Shown: positions 25,849-35,825, numbered from the stretch's first letter. The stretch: 64,000 bases of DNA from Janthinobacterium sp. BJB426 (GCF_002735705.1 NZ_PDZL01000013.1:62001-126000); one strand, 5' to 3'. Made by a program: numbers and translations. The notes: a model not told the origin generated them from the sequence alone.

Positions 25849-26319
25849 ATGAGATCGAAAACAACCCTGCTGCTGACCGGCCTGACATGCGCCTTGCTGG
25901 CAGCTTGCCATTCCACGGACCAAACCAGCCTGGCGCGCAGCAATAGCGGCGAAACCTATGCCGCGCCGGCCGGCACGACGCCGCAAAGCAGCGTGCCGGC
26001 CAGCAGCACGGCCAGTACAGCCGCCGATACCAGCAACGACATGAGCAGCGAACTGAGCCAGTCCACCATGAACATCAGTTCAGCCACGGTGCAATCGATC
26101 GTAACCGTGCCGCGCAGCATGGACGAAGGCAGTGGCGACATGCAGGCGGGCACGTCGGGCACCGCCGGCAGCACCTCGGGGGCGGCGGGCAACCTGCTGT
26201 ACCGCGTCACCTTGCGCCTGGACGACGGCACGACGCGCACCTTTGTACAAAACACCCAGCCCGCCTTCCAGATCGGCGACCGGGTCAGCGTACAAAAAGG
26301 CGTGCTGCAGCGCTATTGA
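25849..26319 (+). CDS. putative outer-membrane lipoprotein
   Basis: This is a 156-residue protein with a lipoprotein signal (LLAAC; lipid-bearing Cys at about residue 20). Residues 25-110 are Ser/Thr/Ala-rich and low in structure, and the last 45 residues form a small beta domain (YRVTLRLDDGTTRTF, IGDRVSVQKGVLQRY) like those of SlyB/Pcp-type lipoproteins. A GAGGAG site supports the start at MRSKTT. The function is unknown. Confidence 0.75.
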   Translation: MRSKTTLLLTGLTCALLAACHSTDQTSLARSNSGETYAAPAGTTPQSSVPASSTASTAADTSNDMSSELSQSTMNISSATVQSIVTVPRSMDEGSGDMQAGTSGTAGSTSGAAGNLLYRVTLRLDDGTTRTFVQNTQPAFQIGDRVSVQKGVLQRY

Positions 26320-26360
26320 TATTTACCGACACTGGCCGAGGCTGGTCGCAACTGACCGCA

Positions 26361-27488
26361 TCAGGCCAGCGCCAGGGTCAGCGGCCGGCGGCGCCCCTGC
26401 ACCACGGCCGAAGGCCAGGCCGGGTCGTGCGTCAGGTTGTGCAATTGGCTGCCGTCGAGCAGAAACGTGTCTTCCACCGTGCTGCCGGGCAGGCTGGGGT
26501 GGAAGGCCAGCGCCATGCCCCGCTTGAGGATGATTCCCGTGTGCGCGCCGGCCGCCACTTCGGGTGCCAGGTAGCCATGGATGCCACCCTGCCGGCTGGT
26601 GCGCACCGTATCGGGCTGGCCTGCATACGCGTAGGCGCTGTCGAGCGCGTGATACACCATGCTCAGCGCATGGCCCGTTTCGCAAGCGTCGAGCGCCACC
26701 GCTTCCAGCGCCAGCATGGCCGCATCGGCATCGTCCATGACCACCGCCGCGCCATCGGCACGATGCTGCGCCGGGCCGAAGCGCCGTTGACGGCTGAGGC
26801 TGGCGCACAGGCCGAAACGCCGTCCGCACAGGGCCAGCACGGCTTGCGTGCCCAGCACCGCCTGCGCTGGCGGTGCGCGCCGATAACGCTGTTGGCGCTC
26901 CTCCCCGCTGACCAGCACGTGCACGGCCTGCAAGCCCCGCAACCACAGCGCGCGCACGCACGCGGCAGCCAGTTCCAGCTCGCTCCAGTCGGGGCGAGCC
27001 TGGCGCAGCGCATCCGCAGCCGCGCTGGCTGCCAGTTGCCCCACCTGCCGGTAGCGCAACTGCTCCGATTCCAGCAGCACCAGACGCTCTTCACGCAGGG
27101 CCACGGGCAGGCTGCGTTCGTGCAAGCCGGGCCGGTCCGACAGGACAGGCGCGCCGCCGGCCACATGCCGCACGAAATGCTCGCGCAACTCATACAGCTG
27201 CGGCTGCATCCAGGGCGACACTTGCCACGTCCATGGCCCGCGCACTTCTTCCTCGCGCATGCGCATGGCTTCGGCTTCGTCCGTCAAGATGTAGGCGGCG
27301 TCGCGCGTCACCAGCACTTCCGCGCAGCCGCACTCGGTCGTATGGTAGTGGCTGTTCGACGCGCCCGCCGTGGCCCACGCAAACCAGTCCACGCCGCGCA
27401 GACGCACGGCGCCCGCCCGCTCCTGTTCCAGCCAACCCCGCATCTGCGCCAGCTTGTGCGCCACTTCCAGTTCCAGCGGCCAGTTCAT
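26361..27488 (-). CDS. M24-family peptidase-like protein without the usual metal ligands
   Basis: This is a 375-residue protein. The N-terminal creatinase-like domain (RLRGVDWFAWATAGASNSH) and the pita-bread C-terminal half (GGIHGYLAPEV, GMALAFHPSLPGS) fit the M24/Xaa-Pro peptidase fold. The two Asp ligands normally found in VLVDVG and YADITR are not seen; the matching region reads AVLALCGRRFGLCASLSRQ. A related group in Firmicutes also lacks them. It may have lost peptidase activity. It is on the same strand as the M20 peptidase upstream. Confidence 0.75.
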   Translation of the reverse strand: MNWPLELEVAHKLAQMRGWLEQERAGAVRLRGVDWFAWATAGASNSHYHTTECGCAEVLVTRDAAYILTDEAEAMRMREEEVRGPWTWQVSPWMQPQLYELREHFVRHVAGGAPVLSDRPGLHERSLPVALREERLVLLESEQLRYRQVGQLAASAAADALRQARPDWSELELAAACVRALWLRGLQAVHVLVSGEERQQRYRRAPPAQAVLGTQAVLALCGRRFGLCASLSRQRRFGPAQHRADGAAVVMDDADAAMLALEAVALDACETGHALSMVYHALDSAYAYAGQPDTVRTSRQGGIHGYLAPEVAAGAHTGIILKRGMALAFHPSLPGSTVEDTFLLDGSQLHNLTHDPAWPSAVVQGRRRPLTLALA

Positions 27489-27682
27489 GTCTTCCCCTCG
27501 TGCGGAATCCGGCGCGGCGCTACCCCGCCTGCCCTGCCTGGCGCCAGCCGGGCCTCGTCTTGTTCATGCATAGCTGCTCCCTTCCTACATGGAAACATAA
27601 GACTGGCGCGCGCATAAAAAGTTCAGTGCCCGGCTTCGTCTCAGGCTTGCAGTCTATGACTTCCGTCCATTTTTACAAGCCG

Positions 27683-29200
27683 CTATTTCGCCAGCTCGAT
27701 CAGCACGGCCGTGTACATCTGCAAGTTCAACAGCAGCTGCTTTTCCGTGATGAACTCGTGTTCGGAATGCCCCGTGTACACGGTGTGCGGCATGGCCGGA
27801 CCGAAACTGACGGCATTCGGGAACAGGCGCGAATTGGTGCCGCCGCCGATGGCGACCGGCTGCGGATTGATGACGCCCGTGTAGTGTTCGAAGACGGACA
27901 GCAAGGTGGGAATCTGCGGCGCCGCCGTCTGCAGCCACGGCTCGCCGATCTGCACCTGCAGGGTAGCCGGCACGTGGCGCCGCGCCTTCCAGCCGTCGAA
28001 GGCAGCCGTCACCTGCTGCTGCAACACGGCCGCCGTCTTGCCTTGCGGACGGCGCACATTGATATTCAGTTCCAGCGCGCCGCCGTTCTGTTTCAGTACC
28101 GTCGGCGCTACCGTCATCGGCCCCATGAAGCCGTCGCGGTAAGCGATCTGGCCAAAGCGTTCGCCGTAGATTCCAGTACCCACCAGTTCATTCAGGAATG
28201 ACAGCATGTCAGCCGCCTGCGTGCCCTGCCACGGCCGCACGGCCAGCGCGTCGGCCAGCATGCTGATGGCGTTGACGCCGTCTTCCGGTTTCGACGAGTG
28301 GGCCGACACACCCAGCGCCGTCACCGTCAAGGTGCCGCCATCGCGCGCATACGTGTAGCGCGCGCCCGTTTGCTGCTGCGCGCGGGCGCGGATGGCCGCT
28401 TCCAGCGCGGCCGGCGCGCGCTCAATGACGGCTTGGGCGTCTTCCGGAATCTGACTGCCGAAAAAGCCGCCCGTCAGCCTCGTCAGCACGGGGCCGCCAT
28501 CGGCCGGCAAGGCTGTGCGCGGCGGCAAGGTCAGCTTGATGGAACCATAGCCCTTCTCGGCCGTCACCACCGGGTATTCCGCATCGATGGTGATGTTCAC
28601 TTGCGGCGGCGTATGGTTTTTCAGGAACTGTTTCAGCGGTTCCCAGTCCGATTCCTCGGCCATGTAGACGTACAACTCGATGCGCTTGCTCAGCGGCACC
28701 TTTTGATCCTGGATGGCTTTCATCGCGTACAGGGCCGTGGCAATCGGTCCCTTGTCGTCTTCCGTGCCCCGTCCCAGCAGTTTTCCAGGTTCGCTGGTGC
28801 GGTCCAGCTCGAATGGCGAACGGGCCCATTTGACGGGGTTCACAGGCTGCACGTCGCCATGCGTGATCACGCCCACCCGTTCGCTGCCACTGCCCATGCC
28901 GATGATCAGCACGTGGCCATGATCCTGGAAGTCGAAGCCCAGGCGCTGCGCCTCGGCCGCCAGGTAGCGCTTGAAACCCGTGTGCTGGGGATTGTCGGCA
29001 AACGGCACGGCCGGGTCGGCCACCGTGTTGTAGCTGACCATCTTTGCCAGGCTGGCGATCAGCGGTTCGGGATAGGTGGCCAGCGCGTAGCGGGCCGTCT
29101 CCTGCGCCTGCAGGCTGACGGGCGCAGCGTGAACGGAGGGCTGCAGCAGCAGGCCAATCAGGGTCAGCAGGACGGGTTTCTTGAACATGGCGGGACGCAT
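27683..29200 (-). CDS. secreted M20 family dipeptidase
   Basis: This is a 505-residue protein with a signal peptide (residues 1-26). The zinc peptidase core is in place: THGDVQPV with the first ligand, GRGTEDDKGP with the bridging Asp, and AEESDW with the general base and a further ligand. The late ligand is in the GHSEHEF segment near the end. M20 dipeptidases of this size cut small peptides in the periplasm. A second Met five codons in is an alternative start. Confidence 0.88.
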   Translation of the reverse strand: MRPAMFKKPVLLTLIGLLLQPSVHAAPVSLQAQETARYALATYPEPLIASLAKMVSYNTVADPAVPFADNPQHTGFKRYLAAEAQRLGFDFQDHGHVLIIGMGSGSERVGVITHGDVQPVNPVKWARSPFELDRTSEPGKLLGRGTEDDKGPIATALYAMKAIQDQKVPLSKRIELYVYMAEESDWEPLKQFLKNHTPPQVNITIDAEYPVVTAEKGYGSIKLTLPPRTALPADGGPVLTRLTGGFFGSQIPEDAQAVIERAPAALEAAIRARAQQQTGARYTYARDGGTLTVTALGVSAHSSKPEDGVNAISMLADALAVRPWQGTQAADMLSFLNELVGTGIYGERFGQIAYRDGFMGPMTVAPTVLKQNGGALELNINVRRPQGKTAAVLQQQVTAAFDGWKARRHVPATLQVQIGEPWLQTAAPQIPTLLSVFEHYTGVINPQPVAIGGGTNSRLFPNAVSFGPAMPHTVYTGHSEHEFITEKQLLLNLQMYTAVLIELAK

Positions 29201-29402
29201 AAAGTAGGGAAGCCAACTCTAGCATCGCCCGCATCGATTTCCAATCGATACGAGTTTTTTACCGATCAGTACGCAAATTCCCGATTCGCATTATCATGTG
29301 CACAGCCTGTCATCCCTGCCGCTTCCAAGGCCGACCCTGTTGTCGTCAGGGGATAGACAAATCGTCCATTGTGATTTTCCACCACGTCCCGATATCGCTA
29401 CC

Positions 29403-30413
29403 ATGATTCCATTTTCCATACTCGACCTGGCCCCCATCGCCGAAGGCAGCGATGCCAGCCAGTCGTTCAAGAACACGCTCGACCTGGCGCAGCACGGCGA
29501 ACGCTGGGGCTTTAACCGCTACTGGCTGGCCGAACACCACGGCATGCCGGGCATCGCCAGCGCCGCCACGGCCGTCGTCATCGCCCATGTGGCGGCCGGT
29601 ACGAAAACCATCCGTGTGGGGGCCGGCGGCGTGATGCTGCCGAACCACTCGCCGCTCGTCATCGCGGAACAGTTCGGCACCCTGGAAGCGCTGCATCCGG
29701 GCCGCATCGACCTGGGCCTGGGCCGCGCGCCCGGCTCCGACCAGACGACGGCGCGCGCCCTGCGCCGCGACCTGCAGTCCGATGCGGAACAGTTCCCGCA
29801 AGACGTGCTGGAATTGATCGACTATATGTCCGACGAACCGCGCCAGCGCGTGCTGGCCGTGCCCGGCAAGGGCGCGAAAGTGCCCGTGTGGATACTCGGG
29901 TCCAGCCTGTTCGGCGCCCAGCTGGCCGCCCACCTGGGCTTGCCGTATGCGTTTGCGTCGCACTTCGCGCCGCAAATGATGCTGCAAGCCGTGGCCTACT
30001 ACCGCGAACACTTCAAGCCTTCGAAACAATTGGCGAAACCGTATGTGATGCTGGGCTTTAACGTCTTTGCCGCCGACACGGATGCGGAAGCGCACTTGCG
30101 CGCCACGTCGATGCAGCAAGCGTTCGTCAACCTGCGCACCGGTCGCCCGTCGCGTTTGCAGCCGCCCATGCCCGGGTACCTGGAGCAACTGGGTCCGCAG
30201 GAACGCGCCATGCTCGATTCCGTCCTGTCCTGCACGGCCATCGGCGCGCCGGACACCGTCAAGGCAAAAATGGCTGCCTTCATTGCCGAAACGGGCGCCG
30301 ACGAGCTGATGATCACTTCGCAGATCTTCGACCACCAACACCGGCTGCGCTCGTATGAAATCACGGCGCAGGTGCATGCGGAGCTGGCACGCGGTCATAA
30401 AAACGTTTTCTAA
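29403..30413 (+). CDS. LLM-class flavin-dependent oxidoreductase
   Basis: This is a 336-residue luciferase-like monooxygenase. The start at [15 protein letters not shown] and the segments [17 protein letters not shown] and [11 protein letters not shown] mark the YhbW/LLM subgroup that uses FMNH2. The substrate is unknown. Its stop codon lies inside one arm of the dispersed repeat at 30401-30534. Confidence 0.88.
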   Translation: MIPFSILDLAPIAEGSDASQSFKNTLDLAQHGERWGFNRYWLAEHHGMPGIASAATAVVIAHVAAGTKTIRVGAGGVMLPNHSPLVIAEQFGTLEALHPGRIDLGLGRAPGSDQTTARALRRDLQSDAEQFPQDVLELIDYMSDEPRQRVLAVPGKGAKVPVWILGSSLFGAQLAAHLGLPYAFASHFAPQMMLQAVAYYREHFKPSKQLAKPYVMLGFNVFAADTDAEAHLRATSMQQAFVNLRTGRPSRLQPPMPGYLEQLGPQERAMLDSVLSCTAIGAPDTVKAKMAAFIAETGADELMITSQIFDHQHRLRSYEITAQVHAELARGHKNVF

Positions 30414-30534
30414 ACTGTCGCGAGCGGAAGTGAGTTGTGGACGAGACGCGGAGCTGTGCGGATGCACGGGGCCACCGAGGCAGTGAGCATCGCAGGCCGA
30501 GACTAACGACGCGCAGTAAGTTTAGAACACGTTT
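30401..30534. repeat. dispersed hairpin repeat, copy 2 (inverted relative to copy 1)
   Basis: The outer arms at 30401-30416 and 30519-30534 pair over 16 bases with one mismatch. The core carries the reverse of the copy 1 core: GTGAGCATCGCAGGCC and CGACGCGCAGT. The left arm overlaps the last codons of the LLM gene, so the element adapts to its site with its own arm sequence. No protein is coded. Confidence 0.75.
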
Positions 30535-30570
30535 TAACTTCCTCACTCGGTATATCTCCTTATACCCTTT

Positions 30571-30605
30571 TCCCGGCCGTCGGCAACGATCGCCGGGATT
30601 TTTTT
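30571..30605 (+). terminator. Rho-independent terminator
   Basis: TCCCGGC (30571-30577) and GCCGGGA (30592-30598) are followed by seven T. It lies after the dispersed repeat and probably ends the LLM gene transcript. The rest of the 315-base gap up to the MFS gene shows nothing else. Confidence 0.75.
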
Positions 30606-30729
30606 GCCTGGCGTTTTTGCCTGCAGGGTTTCCTTCCACCCCGCCGCAAAATCGGCCCTGCCCGGCAAGAAAAGCGCAGCCCCGCTATCATGCTCATCCA
30701 AAAGCGTCATTCCAAGAAAGTTGCATCGC

Positions 30730-31944
30730 ATGAAATCTGCACCATCCAATATCGACGCCGGCGCCCTGCTGACGTCGACCCGCATCCTGCTGTTTGCCCT
30801 GTCCGCCGGCGTGCTCGTCGCCAGCCTCTACTATGTGCAACCGCTCACTTCCATGCTGGCCGCCTCGTTTGGCGTCAGCGTGCCGCAAGCCGGCTACCTG
30901 GTCACGGCCACGCAGATCGGCTATGTGCTGGGCATCGTGTTTCTGGTGCCGCTCAGCGATGTGCTGAACCGCCGCCAGTTGCTGACGTGGATGCTGATCG
31001 CCAAGATCGGCGCCCTGCTGCTGGCCGCTACCAGCCAGAATATTATCGTCTTTGCCATCGCCAGCGTCTTGATGGGGATCACATCCAGCGCATTAATGGT
31101 CGTCACGGCCATGGTGGCTTCATATGCGCCGGATCACAGCCGGGGCCGCATGGTGGGTACCGTCATGACGGGCTTGTTGTTGGGTATCTTGCTGGCGCGT
31201 ACCGTGTCCGGCACGGTGTCGCAGATCAGCGGCGGCTGGCGCAGCGTCTACGTGCTGGCCGCCATCGTCGTCGCGGCCCTGCTCGTCATGCTGCGCCGCA
31301 TCCTGCCAAACGAAGCGCCACGCGGCAAGCTGCAATACGGCAAGCTGTTGGCTTCCTTGGCCGACATCATCCGCCAGGAACCGTTGCTGCGCCAGCGCGC
31401 CCTGTTCTCGGGCCTGGGCCTGGGCACCTTCAGCGTGTTCTGGACGGGCCTGACCTTCTTGCTCAGCGGCGCGCCGTATCACTATTCGGAAATGCAGATC
31501 GGCCTGTTCGGCCTGGCCGGCGCCACGGGCGCGTTTGCAGCGAATACGGCGGGCCGCATGGCCGACCGCGGCTATGCGCGCCAGGCCACCTGGCTGCTGG
31601 CCGTCGCCTCGATCGCGGGCTGGGCCTTGATCGGCTTTGGCGCCCATTCGCTGGTGCTGCTGTTGATCGGCATCGTCCTGCTGGACATGGGCGTGATGGG
31701 CTTGCAAGTGACGCACCAGTCGATCATCTATAAACTGGCGCCGCATGCGCGGGCAAGGGTCACCACGGTTTTTATCGCGGGCGGCTTCATCGGCGCCTCC
31801 GCTGGCTCGGCCCTGGCCAGCGCCAGCTTTGCCGCCGGCGGCTGGCCCGCCCTGTGCATGGTCGGTGGCGCCATGCCGCTGTTGCTGCTGCTGGTGTGGA
31901 GCAAGTACCGGCACACGCAGCGCAGACTGGAACAGGCGAGCTGA
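30730..31944 (+). CDS. MFS transporter
   Basis: This is a 404-residue major facilitator with 12 membrane helices. SDVLNRRQLL is the helix 2-3 loop, and the start of helix 1 (SLYYVQPLTSMLA) resembles sugar-efflux and YnfM-like exporters. The start is placed at MKSAPSNID by the family; the frame is open 42 codons upstream without a good site. The substrate is unknown. Confidence 0.86.
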   Translation: MKSAPSNIDAGALLTSTRILLFALSAGVLVASLYYVQPLTSMLAASFGVSVPQAGYLVTATQIGYVLGIVFLVPLSDVLNRRQLLTWMLIAKIGALLLAATSQNIIVFAIASVLMGITSSALMVVTAMVASYAPDHSRGRMVGTVMTGLLLGILLARTVSGTVSQISGGWRSVYVLAAIVVAALLVMLRRILPNEAPRGKLQYGKLLASLADIIRQEPLLRQRALFSGLGLGTFSVFWTGLTFLLSGAPYHYSEMQIGLFGLAGATGAFAANTAGRMADRGYARQATWLLAVASIAGWALIGFGAHSLVLLLIGIVLLDMGVMGLQVTHQSIIYKLAPHARARVTTVFIAGGFIGASAGSALASASFAAGGWPALCMVGGAMPLLLLLVWSKYRHTQRRLEQAS

Positions 31945-31949
31945 GACGT

Positions 31950-31982
31950 AAAAAAAACCGCTCAAGATTGAGCGGTTTTTTT
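31950..31982. terminator. bidirectional terminator between convergent genes
   Basis: ACCGCTCA and TGAGCGGT flank a short loop, with seven or more A before and T after. It serves the MFS gene on the plus strand and the M28 peptidase gene on the minus strand. Confidence 0.92.
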
Positions 31983-31994
31983 ATGCCGAGACAG

Positions 31995-33623
31995 TTACTT
32001 CGCCTGCTCGCGCGCCTTGCCAAACGCATCACCCGCCTTCCAGGCCGGCATCTTCGCCGCGTTGGCCACGGCTTGCCCCAGGTTCAGGGTAAATTGCGCC
32101 TGCTGCGTCATGCCGGACAAATCCCAGCTGGCATCGTACTCATCGGTGACTTGATGGTAGCGGGGGCCGTAGGCCGCCGCCTTGGCTTTCGACGCGGCCA
32201 CGTCCTTGATGTACTCGCGTCCGCCATTGATGGAAAACGCGGGCACGCCCGCCTTGGCAAAGCTGAAATGGTCGCTGCGGAAATAGCCGCCCGCCAGGTC
32301 GGGACGCGCCTGCGCGATATGCATGCCCATGGCTTTGGCCACCGTGGCTGCCATGGCGCCCAGCTCCGTGCGCTCGCTGCCCTGCGCGCCGATGTCGTGC
32401 GTGGCACCGACAAAGTTCAGGCTATCGAGGTTCAGCGCGGCAGCCGTCTTGTTCAGGGGCCACAGCGGGTCGGCCGCATACGCGGCGCTGCCCAGCAAGC
32501 CTTGTTCCTCGGCCGCTACCCACAGGAAGATCTGCGTGCGCTTCGCCGGTTTTTTCACGGCTTCCTGCGCCATGGCCAGCAAGCCAGCCGTACCGGAAGC
32601 GTTGTCGACGGCGCCGTTGTAGATCGTATCGCCACTATCCCCTTGCTTGCCCAGGTGGTCCCAGTGGCCGCTGTAGATGACGGCTTCCTCTTTCAGTGTC
32701 GGGTCGGTGCCCGGCACCATGCCGGCGATATTGAACTGTTCCACCTTGCGCACGGCCGACTTCATTTCGCCGCTCAGCTTGGCGTTCAATGCGACGGCCT
32801 TGAAGTCCTTGCTTTCCGCTTGCGCGCGCAAGGCGTCCAGATCCTGCCCACCCGCAGCAAACAGGCGGTGCGCCGCGTCTTCCGCGATCCAGCCCTGCAG
32901 CGGCGTGCCGGCAGTGCGGTCAGCCAATTGAAAGCGCTCGCTGCCGCTCCAGCTGTTCTGCACCACGCTCCAGTCGTACGACGCGGACGGTTTCGTGTGG
33001 ATCAGCAACACGCCAGCCGCGCCCTGGCGTTTGGCTTCCTCGAATTTGTAGGTCCAGCGGCCGTAGTAAGTCAGCGCCTTGCCAGCGAAACGGTTTGGTT
33101 CGGCAGCGGTCGGCTGCGGGTCGTTGACCATCATGACGACGATCTTATTTTTGACATCGACACCCTTGAAATCGTTCCAGCCTTCTTCCGGGGCCGTGAT
33201 GCCGTAGCCGACAAATACCAGTGGCGCGTCGAAGGTGTGGGCGCCAACGGAGTCGCCCGTAGCCCAGACCCAGTCCGGGCCGAACGCCAGCGGTACGGGC
33301 TTGCCGCCCGCCACAGCCTGCAGGCTGCTCTCGGCTGGCAAGGATTTCACGCCGGCGATCTGCACGCTCTGGCGGTAGCTGTTGCCGCGCACGGGTTGCA
33401 AGCCGGCCATCTGCGCCTGGGTTTCCAGGTAGGCCACCGTCAGGTCAGCCCCCCGTTGGCCCGTGCCGCGGCCTTCCAGCAAATCGTTGGACAGGAAGGC
33501 CAGGTGGGCGCGCAAGGGTGCTTCCTGCACCACGGGCATGCCGGTCGCGGCGTGGGCGGAAAACGCCAGCGCCAGGCTGGAAGCGAGCGCCGTGACGGCC
33601 AGGGAAGAAAACAGCTTCTGCAT
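31995..33623 (-). CDS. secreted M28 family metallopeptidase with PA domain
   Basis: This is a 542-residue protein with a signal peptide (residues 1-26). A PA insert lies at about residues 130-290. The two-zinc M28 site is seen in order: His in YSGHWDHLG, Asp in NGAVDNASG, Glu pair in VAAEEQGLLGS, Asp in LNLDSLN, and His in RSDHFSFAKAG. Aminopeptidases of this group act on peptides in the periplasm or outside. It is convergent with the MFS gene. Confidence 0.9.
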   Translation of the reverse strand: MQKLFSSLAVTALASSLALAFSAHAATGMPVVQEAPLRAHLAFLSNDLLEGRGTGQRGADLTVAYLETQAQMAGLQPVRGNSYRQSVQIAGVKSLPAESSLQAVAGGKPVPLAFGPDWVWATGDSVGAHTFDAPLVFVGYGITAPEEGWNDFKGVDVKNKIVVMMVNDPQPTAAEPNRFAGKALTYYGRWTYKFEEAKRQGAAGVLLIHTKPSASYDWSVVQNSWSGSERFQLADRTAGTPLQGWIAEDAAHRLFAAGGQDLDALRAQAESKDFKAVALNAKLSGEMKSAVRKVEQFNIAGMVPGTDPTLKEEAVIYSGHWDHLGKQGDSGDTIYNGAVDNASGTAGLLAMAQEAVKKPAKRTQIFLWVAAEEQGLLGSAAYAADPLWPLNKTAAALNLDSLNFVGATHDIGAQGSERTELGAMAATVAKAMGMHIAQARPDLAGGYFRSDHFSFAKAGVPAFSINGGREYIKDVAASKAKAAAYGPRYHQVTDEYDASWDLSGMTQQAQFTLNLGQAVANAAKMPAWKAGDAFGKAREQAK

Positions 33624-33715
33624 AAGATCCTTTGGGTAAGAGGAGGAAAGCGGTCCGGCGGATGGCCGAGCCGGCGATTGTATGCCATGGGGAAAGATGG
33701 ATCAAAATGCGGACG

Positions 33716-33745
33716 AAAAAAATCCCCGCGGCAAGGGCGGGGATT
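33716..33745 (-). terminator. terminator after HDOD gene
   Basis: On the minus strand AATCCCCGC pairs with GCGGGGATT over a 7-base loop and is followed by a T-run. It comes 16 bases after the HDOD stop codon. Confidence 0.85.
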
Positions 33746-33760
33746 TGGCAGGGAGAACGT

Positions 33761-34597
33761 TCAGACCAGCAGTGCGGCCGCCAAGGATTCGATCTCTTCG
33801 GCCGATTCCTCGAGGATGGTGTGCAAGGTGCTGCCGCCGATGCCGAAGTCGATCTTCGCCGCCGCCTGGCGCCGCGCGGCGCTTTCCGGCGGGTGCAAAG
33901 GCGAGCCCACGGGCGACAGATCGTTGGCCAGCACCAGGGTCGCGCCCAAGGTGCGGGGCGGGAACGGGCTGCCGCCATGCCACATGCCTTCCACGGCTTG
34001 CAAGACCATGTCCGGCACTTGCAACTGGCGCAGCACGCCGCGGCCGATCAGCTTTTCGCCGTATTCGATCCAGTCTTCGGTATTGTCGTCCAGCAAGCCC
34101 GGATATTCCTCGGCGCGCGACAGCAGATAAAAGCCGCCCACTTCGTGCACGATGGCGGCGAACATGGCCGTTTCCACGTCCACGTGCGTGACTTTCCGCG
34201 CGATCACCTGGCTCAGCGCGGCCACGTGGGCCGTGTGTTCCCACAGCTTGGCCGCCTTGGCGCGCAATTGCGGGTCGGTAATCTGGCTGCCCAGCTGGCG
34301 CACGATGACGGACGCCACCATCGACTTTAATGTGGCAAAACCCAGGCGCGAGACAGCCGCGCGCACATTGGCGATTTCATTGCCGGAACGGTTGTAGGCG
34401 GCCGAGTTGGCCAAGGCCACCACCCGGGCCGACAGCAGCGGCTCGGCCATGACCATGCGGGCAGCCGCTTCGATATGGCAATCGGGGTCGTCCAGCGCTT
34501 CCTGCAGCTTCAAGGTGGCCTTGACGTTGGCGGGGAACGTCAGCTCGCCCTTGCTCGCTTGCAGCGCGATAATCTTGAATACTTCCAGTCTATCCAT
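33761..34597 (-). CDS. HDOD domain protein
   Basis: This is a 278-residue soluble protein with an HDOD domain (a variant of the HD phosphohydrolase fold) over residues 20-215. ARVVALANSAAYNRSG and VHEVGGFYLLSRAE are typical segments. The metal-binding HD pair of true phosphodiesterases is not complete, as usual for HDOD. Proteins of this group act as scaffolds in c-di-GMP and two-component signalling. It stands alone. Confidence 0.85.
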   Translation of the reverse strand: MDRLEVFKIIALQASKGELTFPANVKATLKLQEALDDPDCHIEAAARMVMAEPLLSARVVALANSAAYNRSGNEIANVRAAVSRLGFATLKSMVASVIVRQLGSQITDPQLRAKAAKLWEHTAHVAALSQVIARKVTHVDVETAMFAAIVHEVGGFYLLSRAEEYPGLLDDNTEDWIEYGEKLIGRGVLRQLQVPDMVLQAVEGMWHGGSPFPPRTLGATLVLANDLSPVGSPLHPPESAARRQAAAKIDFGIGGSTLHTILEESAEEIESLAAALLV

Positions 34598-34718
34598 GGG
34601 TCAATCTCCGGTACGGGCCTGTTCAGGCTCTGCTGTGTGGATGGGCCGGGAATGCGCATGTATCCCCGGCCTGGCTCCCGTTTCCGGCAATATTACAGCA
34701 AGTTCAAACTCAAACCTA

Positions 34719-35804
34719 TTACTTTCCGGAAACTTTTCCTGCCACGCCTTCGACAAAATAATCCATCTTCGTCAGCGCCGCATCGTCCAGCACGCCTTTG
34801 TCCAGGCGCACCTTGCCGTCGTTATCCTTGATCGGCGCGCTGAAAGGATTGAGCTTGCCAGCAACCAAGTCTTTCTCGCGCGCCAATACAAACTGTTTCA
34901 CGTCGGCCGGCACGGCGGCGTTGATGCCTTCCAGCTTGACCATGCCATCCTTGATGCCGCCCCAGGTGCTGCTGGACTTCCACGTGCCGTCGAGCACGGC
35001 CTGCGCCTGCTTCGTATAGTAGTCGCCCCAATGGTGGGTGACGGCGGCCAGCTGCGCCTTCGGGCCGTACTTTTTCATGTCCGAGTGGTAGGCGATCGCA
35101 TACTTGCCCTTTTCTTCGGCCGCCTGCACCACGGCGGTCGAGTCCGTGTGGTGGGTGACCACGTCGGCGCCCTGGCCGATCAGGGTGATGGCCGCGTCGC
35201 GCTCCTTGCCCGGATCGAACCAGCTATTGACCCACACCACTTTCACTTCCGCCTTGGGGTCGACGCTGCGCATGCCGCGCGTGAAGGCGTTAACGCCCTG
35301 CAACACTTCCGGGATGGGAAACGCCGCCACATAACCGGCCACATGCGTCTTGCTCATCTTGCCTGCCAACACGCCGGCCAGGTAGCGGCCCTCGTAGAAA
35401 CGCGCGTTGGTATTGGCCACGTTGACGGCCGTCTTGTATCCCGTCAAATGAATGAACTTCACATTAGGAAATTGTTTCGCCACTTTCAAGGTGGGATTCA
35501 TGTAGCCGAACGAGGTCGTGATGACCAGCTTGCTGCCCGTTTGCGCCAGGTCACGGATCACCCTTTCCGCATCGGCGCTTTCCGGCACGTTTTCCACATA
35601 CTTGGTGGTGATCTTGTTGCCCAGCGCCTTTTCCATTTCCTTGCGGGCCAGATCATGCTGCGTGGTCCAGCCCGCGTCGCCGATGGGGCTGATGTAAACA
35701 AAGCCGACACTCAGCGGCGCAGTGGCGGGAGCGGCGGCCATGACGGGCATGGCGGGCATCAGCGCCGCACTGCAAACGGCGGCGCACAACAGTTTCTTGG
35801 ACAT
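34719..35804 (-). CDS. BMP-family nucleoside-binding protein of ABC transporter
   Basis: This is a 361-residue periplasmic protein with a signal peptide (about residues 1-24). The BMP/PnrA-like fold is indicated by VGFVYISPIGDAGWTTQHD and by PNVKFIHLTGYKT. These proteins deliver purine nucleosides or related bases to an ABC transporter. It is the last gene of a four-gene minus-strand operon with two permeases and a double ATPase. Confidence 0.92.
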   Translation of the reverse strand: MSKKLLCAAVCSAALMPAMPVMAAAPATAPLSVGFVYISPIGDAGWTTQHDLARKEMEKALGNKITTKYVENVPESADAERVIRDLAQTGSKLVITTSFGYMNPTLKVAKQFPNVKFIHLTGYKTAVNVANTNARFYEGRYLAGVLAGKMSKTHVAGYVAAFPIPEVLQGVNAFTRGMRSVDPKAEVKVVWVNSWFDPGKERDAAITLIGQGADVVTHHTDSTAVVQAAEEKGKYAIAYHSDMKKYGPKAQLAAVTHHWGDYYTKQAQAVLDGTWKSSSTWGGIKDGMVKLEGINAAVPADVKQFVLAREKDLVAGKLNPFSAPIKDNDGKVRLDKGVLDDAALTKMDYFVEGVAGKVSGK

Positions 35805-35825
35805 GGTTTTCCTTGTGGTGAGTGA

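Noticed and set aside
31854-34130. 758-codon open frame opposite the M28 peptidase and HDOD genes
   Set aside because: Covers two real genes in antisense and a terminator; no protein features.
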